A DNA stretch of 42,169 bases from Minwuia sp. (GTDB lineage Bacteria; Pseudomonadota; Alphaproteobacteria; Minwuiales; Minwuiaceae): positions 1-42,169 of the forward strand of contig JARGPL010000022.1 in assembly GCA_029210175.1 (NCBI GenBank), written 5' to 3'. A program made the position numbers and the translations under genes. This document shows, piece after piece, positions 8,070 to 14,487 of the stretch; within the stretch, counting starts at the first letter, position 1; each line of letters starts with the position of its first letter. The notes beneath the pieces were generated by a model. It was not told the DNA's origin. It searched no databases and was given only the letters and a program-made list of their open reading frames with translations.

Positions 8070-8108
8070 TATGCATTATATTTCAATATTAGGCGCAATT
8101 ATATGAAT

Positions 8109-8133
8109 AATGAGACATTTCTTTATTCTCATT
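8109..8133 (-). terminator. Weak hairpin at the end of the glycosyltransferase gene
   Basis: AATGAGA (8109-8115) pairs with TCTCATT (8127-8133) across an 11-nt loop and overlaps the TAA stop of the glycosyltransferase gene. The stem is AT-rich and no run of U follows, so a terminator or RNA-stabilising role is only possible. Confidence 0.25.
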
Positions 8134-9376
8134 AAATAAATTTGCATATATTGTCGGAAATTGCTTGTGTGGCGTTTATTGCGGCAGGTTCTTGTGGGAA
8201 ATTTTCAATTTTCGTTGCTGTGTTTGAATTTTTATTGAAAATTATTCCTTCAATTTGATCTATTGAAGGAATTTCTGTGGCCATTCCATAATCACTATAG
8301 GGACTGTCCCTGCTAAAAACTGCTCCTTGCACACTAAACACTTGTCGCCCTGCAAGATAAGCCTGTAACCCGACAGAAGATGTCGTAACAACTACTTGAT
8401 CGACAGCATGAAGCAATGCGGTTATATCTTCACTCCTTGGACTTTGAAATACTCTTTCGTTCGTATCGACGTGAGAAGATTCGCTGGGGTGTCGCCGAAT
8501 AATGAGGTCATAATTCTGGTGCCTTTCAGTAATGGAGCGAAGTTGATGTTCAATTTTGACTGGAAGCGAAGTGTCGGCCGGCTCCCTTGCAAAGGGGTTG
8601 AATTTTGGTTCTGGTGAGCTGGCGTAAAGAAGTGACGTTCGGCCATTCCCGCCCCATCCACGTTCCGATCTTAGCTTGATCCCAGCTGTTATTGAATCTG
8701 GATGTCTTATCGCGTCAAAAGCAGGATTTCCGGTGATGATGACATCCTCAGGGGGCCTTCCATGCTTGACCATCATATTGCGTACGGCGTCGTTCAGCAC
8801 GTACAGTTCTTCTCCAAAACTCGGCGAGCTCAGCCAGGCGACCTCCTGAAGTGCAAAGAGGTCAACCATCACGACGGAAGGCACGCCGAGTGTTCCGGCC
8901 TCTTCGACTGCCGTACGTTCCGTTCGGGGGGAGTTGGTCGTCACTACAAGCCTGGGTGAAACGTCCTCGATGACGCGTCGCATGGTCGTTCGGGGACGAA
9001 AATTCTGGCGTCCGCCGTCCCGCCACAAGGCTGCGGCGTTTTCCTTTCCAAGCGTTTCCTCAAGGTCAAGATAGTTGATGCCGAGGTAGGCCACCGTTTC
9101 CGCAGTCGGCAACGGCCCGCCGGACGGAAACTCTGCGGCTAGGCGAGTTCCCTCCGCCTGCACCGCCTCAGTCTGGGCCGCAGGAAGGTCAGCGAAAGTA
9201 AAGTAATCGAGGCCGGCTGCATCGACGACGGCAATAGCCGTGGTCAAGGCCAGTATCGTGACCCGGATACCTCTCCGCTTCAGCTCGCGGGCAACGGGAA
9301 CCACCATGGTCACATGGCCGCCGCCGTATGTGACGAACAGCACATCTGCTGATCCCGCTTTGGGATAGCCCCGCAT
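8132..9376 (-). CDS. Putative GT-B-fold glycosyltransferase with mosaic base composition
   Basis: A 414-residue protein. The N-terminus (VLFVTYGGGHVTMVVPVARELKRRG) is the glycine-rich first strand-helix unit of GT-B glycosyltransferases and epimerases. The middle has ITGNPAFDAI, and the C-terminal domain shows RRHPSE and VVTTSSVGLQAYLAG, features shared with CDP-glycerol-transferase-like and UDP-GlcNAc-epimerase-like folds that bind a nucleotide sugar. Donor and acceptor are unknown; transfer of the nonulosonic acid is a possibility from context. The ATG at 9376 has AAGGTG five bases upstream; a GTG sits one codon earlier. Its start shares one base with the stop of the upstream fragment (TGATG). 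The 5' half (8650-9376) is GC-rich like the genome while the 3' half is AT-rich, suggesting recombination within the gene. Confidence 0.65.
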   Translation of the reverse strand: MRGYPKAGSADVLFVTYGGGHVTMVVPVARELKRRGIRVTILALTTAIAVVDAAGLDYFTFADLPAAQTEAVQAEGTRLAAEFPSGGPLPTAETVAYLGINYLDLEETLGKENAAALWRDGGRQNFRPRTTMRRVIEDVSPRLVVTTNSPRTERTAVEEAGTLGVPSVVMVDLFALQEVAWLSSPSFGEELYVLNDAVRNMMVKHGRPPEDVIITGNPAFDAIRHPDSITAGIKLRSERGWGGNGRTSLLYASSPEPKFNPFAREPADTSLPVKIEHQLRSITERHQNYDLIIRRHPSESSHVDTNERVFQSPRSEDITALLHAVDQVVVTTSSVGLQAYLAGRQVFSVQGAVFSRDSPYSDYGMATEIPSIDQIEGIIFNKNSNTATKIENFPQEPAAINATQAISDNICKFI

Positions 9377-9744
9377 CACAACACCTTGAACGGGTCGAGA
9401 AACATGTGCGTACCGTTTTCCTTCCTAGGCTCCAGAGAGCACAACTTCGCGATCTTGAGCTCCTTGAAGCCTGCAACTCCGTTTTCGTTGCCGGTGCTTG
9501 GCGTTGCCAAGGTCCTTGCCTGATTCCTGATTCGGGTAGTGGTTCTGTGGGTGTGTCGGCGACATCTTCCTGTCCTCTGACCCGCAGAGATGATTCGGGT
9601 CGAGAAAAACGGCTTCAGGGGATTCCACTGGATTGGCGACACGCACAGCTTTCCACCGCGCTGGCGCAGCGCACGCATGACCGGCATCAGCGTGTTGATG
9701 TGACCGGCACCGTATGACGCGAACAGGATGCGGTATTTCGTCAT
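9376..9744 (-). pseudogene. Fragment of a second GT-B-type protein, paralogous to the next gene
   Basis: The first ~30 residues (ILFASYGAGHINTLMPV... up to RQRGG) align clearly with the N-terminus of the downstream glycosyltransferase: same YG-GH loop, same spacing to the R-RG end of the helix. After residue ~31 the translation becomes basic, proline- and threonine-rich and family-unlike, so a frameshift or large internal deletion is likely. The tail (HMFLDPFKVL) ends in a stop that shares a base with the downstream start, an intact coupling junction. I read this as the two ends of a formerly full-length gene whose middle is lost. An alternative is a real 122-residue protein, which I think less likely. 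Confidence 0.5.
9391..9607. repeat. 12-bp direct repeat bracketing the damaged GT fragment
   Basis: The 12-mer cgggtcgagaaa occurs at 9391-9402 and again at 9596-9607, 205 bp apart, in the same orientation. It covers most of the part of the GT fragment that no longer looks like its family, so it may mark a duplication or rearrangement. Confidence 0.35.
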
Positions 9745-9821
9745 CGCAAGTCATATCCAGATTGGCCGCGTTCTCTTGAACGCCGGAAGCTGATAGCTAT
9801 CGTCCGGTCGCCCGACTGTCT

Positions 9822-11198
9822 ATGGTGATTCATGGACATTCCTCCAGCAATGAGCAGTTCAAGAAAATGGCGAAATACCCGGCACGAGTTGCCGTTGATC
9901 CTGCGCGATACAGCCCTGAGCTGAACAATCCGGAAGCGTTCTACGGGTTGCCCACCGACGTAAAATTCTGTCGCAAGAGTCTGATTTCGAACCAGCGCCC
10001 GAATTCCACGGTCGAATTCAAGCATCGCCGCGAGTCGAAGAAGGAAACAGTCCACTTCGATGAGAATGGCGTGTCCGATGCCTGGCATGTTGCGCAACGC
10101 AAGAAGAACATCGACTGGCAGTCGCGCCGTGATGAACTGGAAGCTGTGCTGTCGAAGCATCGGCGCAACGATGGTCATTACGACATTCTGGTACCCGGTT
10201 CCGGTGGCAAGGACAGTTTCTACGCCGCGCATGTGCTGAAGTACGAATTCGGCATGCATCCGCTGACGGTCACCTGGGCACCGCACATGTATACCGATTG
10301 GGGCTGGCGCAATCAGCAGGCTTGGATTCATGCCGGTTTTGACAACTACCTGATGACGCCGAACGGTCGGGTGCACCGCTTGCTGACCCGGCTGGCGGTG
10401 GAAAATATCCTGCATCCGTTCCAGCCCTTCATCCTGGGTCAGAAGCAGCTGGCGCCGAAACTGGCGACCTTGTTCAACATTCCGCTGGTGATGTACGGCG
10501 AGAGTGAGGCCGAGTACGGGAACCCGAAGGAAGATGCCGAACAGGCCCAGCGCGCGTGGGACTATTTTGCCAATCAGGATGACGGGGATATCTATCTGGG
10601 CGGGTCTTCGGTCAATGAACTGATTGGCGACTTCGGGCTCGATCGGGTGGACCTGGAACCCTACATGCCCCCTGACCCGGCAAAGATGAACGACGCCGGT
10701 ATCGAAGTGCACTACCTCGGCTACTACATGAAATGGCACCCGCAGGCTGCATACTATTACGCAGTGGAACATGGGGGTTTCGAGGCATCGCCGGAGCGTA
10801 CGGCAGGTACCTATTCGAAGTACAATTCCATCGACGACAAGATCGATGACTTTCACTACTACACCACCTTCATCAAGTTCGGCATCGGGCGCTGCATGTA
10901 CGACGCCAGCCAGGAGATCCGGTCCGGCGATATCGAGTTTGATGAGGGGGTGGCGCTGGTGAAGCGTTACGATGGCGAGTTCCCTGAACGCTTTGCCGAT
11001 GAGATATTCAAGTATCTTTCCCTGCCGGAGGAGCAGTTCCCGGTCGCGTCAAGGCAGTTCGAGCAGCCGGTCATTGACCGGACCTATTTCGATAACCTTT
11101 GCGATCGCTTCCGGTCCCCGCATCTTTGGGCGCTGAAGGATGGCGCATGGGATCTGCGCTACAAGCCCTGGGAACTGGCGACAGAACTCAAGGACTGA
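9822..11198 (+). CDS. N-acetyl sugar amidotransferase, WbuX/PtmG/PseA-like
   Basis: A 458-residue PP-loop enzyme. The ATP-pyrophosphatase motif PGSGGKDS is at residues 125-132, and the family blocks YGLPTDVKFC, STVEFKH, VHFDENGV, HPFQPFILGQK and YGESEAEYGNP are all visible. Relatives convert an N-acetyl group into an acetimidoyl (acetamidino) group using ATP and ammonia, acting on pseudaminic (PseA), legionaminic (PtmG) or mannosaminuronic (WbpG) sugars. Ammonia comes from dedicated HisH2/HisF2 proteins, which follow directly. Odd point: related sequences as I recall have FCxxC and GVCDAC pairs, but here they read FCRKS (49-53) and GVSDAW (83-88), so only Cys50 remains. The in-frame ATG at 9867 is an alternative start; neither has a clear ribosome site. 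It is divergent from the glycosyltransferase genes. Confidence 0.85.
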   Translation: MVIHGHSSSNEQFKKMAKYPARVAVDPARYSPELNNPEAFYGLPTDVKFCRKSLISNQRPNSTVEFKHRRESKKETVHFDENGVSDAWHVAQRKKNIDWQSRRDELEAVLSKHRRNDGHYDILVPGSGGKDSFYAAHVLKYEFGMHPLTVTWAPHMYTDWGWRNQQAWIHAGFDNYLMTPNGRVHRLLTRLAVENILHPFQPFILGQKQLAPKLATLFNIPLVMYGESEAEYGNPKEDAEQAQRAWDYFANQDDGDIYLGGSSVNELIGDFGLDRVDLEPYMPPDPAKMNDAGIEVHYLGYYMKWHPQAAYYYAVEHGGFEASPERTAGTYSKYNSIDDKIDDFHYYTTFIKFGIGRCMYDASQEIRSGDIEFDEGVALVKRYDGEFPERFADEIFKYLSLPEEQFPVASRQFEQPVIDRTYFDNLCDRFRSPHLWALKDGAWDLRYKPWELATELKD

Positions 11199-11248
11199 TT
11201 CGGCTTCGTTGCGCTGATCGCAAATCGACAAGAGGGAATTCTGCTGCT

Positions 11249-12034
11249 GTGCAACGCCGTACCCGACTGATCGCTCGTATGGATATCAAGGGCCCCAATC
11301 TGATCAAGGGAGTTCATCTGGAGGGGCTGCGCAAGATCGGCAACCCCCAGGAACGCGCGACCCGCTACTACGATGAAGGAGCCGATGAGCTGATCTACAT
11401 GGACGTGGTGGCGAGCCTATATGGACGCAACAGTCTTGTGGATCTGGTGCGCCATGCCACGGAGCACATATTCGTTCCGATCACCGTCGGCGGTGGTGTC
11501 CGGGCTGTCGGTGATGTTGACCGGCTGCTGCGTGTCGGCGCGGACAAGGTTGCGGTGAACACGGCTGCGCTGGCCCGGCCGGAACTGATTGAGGAGCTTT
11601 CCCGCCAGTTCGGATCGCAATGCATTGTCCTCTCCGTAGAGGCGAAGCAACGTCGTGACGGTGGCTGGGAGGCCTATACGGACAACGGGCGGGAACACAC
11701 CGGACGCGATGTCGTGGAATGGGTTCAACAGGCAGAACAGCTTGGTGCAGGGGAGATCTTGCTGACCTCCATCGACAAGGAAGGCACGCGAAAGGGCATG
11801 GACATCGCCCTGATCTCGGCAGTGACCGGTGTTGTGGACATTCCGGTGATTGCCAGCGGCGGTGCCGGCACTGCCGGCCATCTGGTGGCAGCGATCAGTG
11901 AAGGTCATGCCGATGCAGTGGCAGTTGCTGACATGATCCACTTCGACAGGACCGACCTGCGCAGCCTTCGCGGCGAACTGGAGCAGGCGGGCCTGTCCCT
12001 GCGGACACCGATGGTCGAGGAAGCCGATGCCTGA
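11249..12034 (+). CDS. hisF: HisF2: HisF-like barrel subunit serving the sugar amidotransferase
   Basis: A 261-residue TIM-barrel protein homologous to the cyclase subunit of imidazole-glycerol-phosphate synthase. Key segments are [10 protein letters not shown] (12-21), [12 protein letters not shown] (50-61), VGGGVR (80-85), TSIDKEGT and IASGGAGT. Residue 12 is the equivalent of catalytic Asp11 of HisF, but the equivalent of Asp130 is Glu131 (SVEAKQ), a change that argues against normal histidine-pathway cyclase chemistry. The [12 protein letters not shown] opening is typical of the HisF2 proteins that pass ammonia to WbpG/PtmG-type amidotransferases. The GTG start at 11249 follows AGAGGGA and fits the family N-terminus; longer in-frame readings would intrude into the amidotransferase gene. 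It overlaps hisH2 by 8 nt. Confidence 0.85.
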   Translation: MQRRTRLIARMDIKGPNLIKGVHLEGLRKIGNPQERATRYYDEGADELIYMDVVASLYGRNSLVDLVRHATEHIFVPITVGGGVRAVGDVDRLLRVGADKVAVNTAALARPELIEELSRQFGSQCIVLSVEAKQRRDGGWEAYTDNGREHTGRDVVEWVQQAEQLGAGEILLTSIDKEGTRKGMDIALISAVTGVVDIPVIASGGAGTAGHLVAAISEGHADAVAVADMIHFDRTDLRSLRGELEQAGLSLRTPMVEEADA

Positions 12035-12683
12035 TCCCGTCGTGACCATCCTGGACTATGGCGTTGGTAATCTGCGCAGTGTTGCCCGTGCGTTCGAAGT
12101 CTGCGGTGCCATGCCACGGCTGGCGGAAACCCCTGGACAGGCCATGCAGGCGGACCGGCTTGTCATCCCTGGTGTTGGTGCTTTTCGGTCCTGCGTTGAC
12201 GCGCTCAGGGCCGCTGGTTTTGCCGATGTCGTTGAACAGGTTGTCAGTCACCGCGAACGCCCGGTACTGGGTATCTGCGTCGGCATGCAGATGTTGCTGG
12301 ATGTCAGTGAGGAGTTCGGACAGCAGGTCGGACTGGGTTTCGTTCCGGGCAAGGTGTCCCGGATCCCATCGGGGGCAGGTTCCGATGACCGACGCAAGGT
12401 GCCGCACATCGGCTGGTCATCCTTGCAACCCCCAACCGGCGCGTCTGACGTGTCATGGTCGGGCACGGTGCTGAATGACACCAGACGGGGAACGGACGTC
12501 TATTTCGTGCATTCCTTTGCTGCGGTCCCGACGCTGGCGAGCGATGTTCTGGCAGTGACAGACTATGGCGGACATCAGATCTGCGCCGCATTGCAACGCG
12601 ACAATCTTTTCGGCGTGCAGTTCCATCCGGAAAAGAGTGGTCTCGGCGGATTGGCAATCGTGCGGTCGTTCCTGAACCTCTAG
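12027..12683 (+). CDS. hisH: HisH2: glutamine amidotransferase subunit serving the sugar amidotransferase
   Basis: A 218-residue class I glutamine amidotransferase that hydrolyses glutamine to release ammonia into its HisF partner. The catalytic triad is intact: Cys84 in GICVGMQ, His200 and Glu202 in FHPEKSG. The N-terminal LDYGVGNLRSV and PGVGAF oxyanion-loop segments are typical of HisH. It overlaps hisF2 by 8 nt and converges with neuA (17 bp gap). No other histidine gene is next to it, and it sits directly after the amidotransferase, so it most likely supplies ammonia for acetimidoyl formation, not for histidine. Distinguishing the two roles rests on context and on the HisF2 active-site change. 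Confidence 0.88.
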   Translation: MPDPVVTILDYGVGNLRSVARAFEVCGAMPRLAETPGQAMQADRLVIPGVGAFRSCVDALRAAGFADVVEQVVSHRERPVLGICVGMQMLLDVSEEFGQQVGLGFVPGKVSRIPSGAGSDDRRKVPHIGWSSLQPPTGASDVSWSGTVLNDTRRGTDVYFVHSFAAVPTLASDVLAVTDYGGHQICAALQRDNLFGVQFHPEKSGLGGLAIVRSFLNL

Positions 12684-12700
12684 CCCAGGTCGGGAAGCGG

Positions 12701-13399
12701 TCAGATTTCATCGCTGACAGCAATCAGCCCTCGGGCTATCTGCATGTCATACGGCGTGTCGATATCAAGCGCACGCTCCGCCGGAATGATCACTGCCACG
12801 GTGTCGTCCCCATAGACCCGGCCCGTTTCGAGCAGATACTCGGTGCGTACCGCGTAGCACACACCGTTTGGAGCGTAGAGGATCCGCTGATCCTGGCGCC
12901 TTTTGAGCAGTCCTTCCGGAGACAGGGGAACAACCCGATTGTCCGACCGCAACGTCACGAACGTGTCCGGTGATTTCCCCTGCTCGGTGAACGTCACTGC
13001 GCTCTGTGCCCCCGAACGGATCAAGGCATCGATCGTCGCGTCGATGTCCTCGCCCGTCCGGAACGGGCTTGTCGCCTGCAGCAGGACAATGATGTCGAAG
13101 CTCCCACTGACGCTTGCGGCCGCGTGGACCAGCGCGTCCGTCACTTTCGCCGTGTCACTCGCCAGTTCAGATGGGCGCAGGAACGGCACTTCCGCGCCAT
13201 GAGCGCGCGCTGCGTCGGCTATGCGGGTGCTGTCGGTCGAAACGATTGTGCGGTCCAACCGGGCTGCATTGCGCGCAGCTTCAACGGTCCAGGCGATCAG
13301 GGGGCGCCCGCCGAGATCCAGGATGTTCTTGTCCGGCAGACCGCGGGAGCCGCCGCGCGCGCAAATGACGCCGAGCGCCCTATGTTGGTTGCTGCTCAT
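12701..13399 (-). CDS. neuA: CMP-N-acylneuraminate (nonulosonate) cytidylyltransferase
   Basis: A 232-residue nucleotidyltransferase that activates a nonulosonic acid with CTP to CMP-sugar and pyrophosphate. The N-terminal ARGGSRGLPDKN (14-25) is the CTP-binding loop; LQATSPFRT and a C-terminal ALDIDTPYD are also hallmarks of NeuA/LegF/PseF. Length is typical for the single-domain form. It supplies the activated donor for the glycosyltransferase of this locus. It lies on the opposite strand to neuB/neuC and to hisF2/hisH2, so the pathway is split over several transcripts. Specificity between CMP-Neu5Ac and CMP-Leg cannot be read from the sequence. Confidence 0.88.
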   Translation of the reverse strand: MSSNQHRALGVICARGGSRGLPDKNILDLGGRPLIAWTVEAARNAARLDRTIVSTDSTRIADAARAHGAEVPFLRPSELASDTAKVTDALVHAAASVSGSFDIIVLLQATSPFRTGEDIDATIDALIRSGAQSAVTFTEQGKSPDTFVTLRSDNRVVPLSPEGLLKRRQDQRILYAPNGVCYAVRTEYLLETGRVYGDDTVAVIIPAERALDIDTPYDMQIARGLIAVSDEI

Positions 13400-13625
13400 T
13401 GGTCAGGCGGCGATACGATGGCTGGAAAAGGCCCGTCGGATCACGAGGCACCTGTTCGTGGTCGGGCAGGTGCTGCGCGTGCGGCTGTTCATCATTGCAT
13501 GTGTCCCGATGTCGGCTGTCGTCAGGGTAACCAGTCGCATGAGAGGTAGAGTCACCGCCGGTTCCTGTCCAGCGGGAAGCCGAGACACTGGCGTAAGATG
13601 CGCGATTGTGGCACGCAATAAAGCC

Positions 13626-14180
13626 ATGAAACGCCTGTTTGATATCCTCGTTGCGCTTCTGCTGCTGCTGGTCAGTCTGCCGCTGTTCCTGCCGCTCGCC
13701 ATTGCCGTGCGTCTGGACAGTCCGGGATCTGTGTTCTACCGCCAGATCCGCGTCGGGCAGGGGGGGCGGACGTTCGGGATGCTGAAATTCCGGTCGATGG
13801 TGGCGAACGCGGACCGGATCGGCGGGCATTCGACGGTTGCCGGTGATGCGCGGGTCACCCGTGTCGGGCGTTTCATTCGCAAGACCAGCCTGGATGAACT
13901 GCCGCAGTTGCTGAATGTGCTGTCGGGTGACATGAGCCTGGTCGGACCGCGCCCGGACGTGCCCGCGCAGCAGGCGGAATATGCGCCGCAGGACTGGGCG
14001 CTGCGTCATCAGGCAAGGCCTGGCATCACGGGGCTGGCGCAGGCCCTGAAACGTTCGGCGGCTTCCCCTTCGGAACGTACCGAAATGGACCTGCGCTATG
14101 TGCGGGAACAGTCGTTCTGGCTCGACCTGAAGATCCTCTGGTGGACAGTGCTTCAGGTCATCGGCAAGGGCAGCTACTGA
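13626..14180 (+). CDS. Small membrane phosphoglycosyl transferase (bacterial sugar transferase)
   Basis: A 184-residue monotopic phosphoglycosyl transferase of the PglC/WcaJ catalytic-domain family, which starts glycan assembly by moving a phospho-sugar from a UDP-sugar to undecaprenyl phosphate. One N-terminal hydrophobic segment (residues 5-28) forms the re-entrant membrane helix. Other motifs are KFRSM (54-58), the catalytic Asp90-Glu91 dyad in [14 protein letters not shown], and LVGPRP (105-110). The ATG at 13626 is chosen by family alignment; an in-frame GTG at 13608 would add six residues. Its end overlaps the convergent S4-protein gene by 7 bp. It marks the right edge of the glycan locus. 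Confidence 0.87.
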   Translation: MKRLFDILVALLLLLVSLPLFLPLAIAVRLDSPGSVFYRQIRVGQGGRTFGMLKFRSMVANADRIGGHSTVAGDARVTRVGRFIRKTSLDELPQLLNVLSGDMSLVGPRPDVPAQQAEYAPQDWALRHQARPGITGLAQALKRSAASPSERTEMDLRYVREQSFWLDLKILWWTVLQVIGKGSY

Positions 14181-14485
14181 CGACCAGATCTCTGTTCGGC
14201 TTCCGGTGCCGGGGAGGTCAGATCATCATAGAGCGTCTGCGCTTCACTTGCCGGGCCGCGCCGTTCCCCCAGTGCCCTGATCTCGATCACCCTGATCTCG
14301 CCATTCCAGGGCAGGGTCAGGACATCGCCGATGCGCAGCCGCTGGCTGACCTTGCGCACCACCTGCCGGTTGACGCGCATGCGGCTGCCCTTGATGGCGC
14401 GCACGGCGACGGTCCGGCTCTTGAAGAAACGCGCGTACCAGAGCCAGAGATCGAGACGAGTGTTGTCCTGTTGCGTTGCGTCCAT
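14174..14485 (-). CDS. S4-domain RNA-binding protein (HSP15-like)
   Basis: A protein of about 103 residues with an S4 RNA-binding domain: RLDLWLWYARFFKSRTVA is the opening helix pair and VNRQVVRKVSQRLRIGD carries the loop that holds RNA. HSP15 relatives bind stalled 50S subunits that still carry a nascent chain; alphaproteobacterial members are less studied. A GTG at 14491, two codons upstream, overlaps the helicase stop (GTGA), so the start is 14485 or 14491. Either way the gene is tightly coupled to the helicase gene before it, which suggests a shared role in RNA or ribosome metabolism. Confidence 0.8.
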   Translation of the reverse strand: MDATQQDNTRLDLWLWYARFFKSRTVAVRAIKGSRMRVNRQVVRKVSQRLRIGDVLTLPWNGEIRVIEIRALGERRGPASEAQTLYDDLTSPAPEAEQRSGRQ

Positions 14486-14487
14486 GG

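Noticed and set aside
11249-12683. HisF/HisH as part of a histidine operon with hisZ
   Set aside because: hisZ is 4.6 kb away behind unrelated genes, no other his gene is adjacent, and HisF lacks the Asp130 equivalent.
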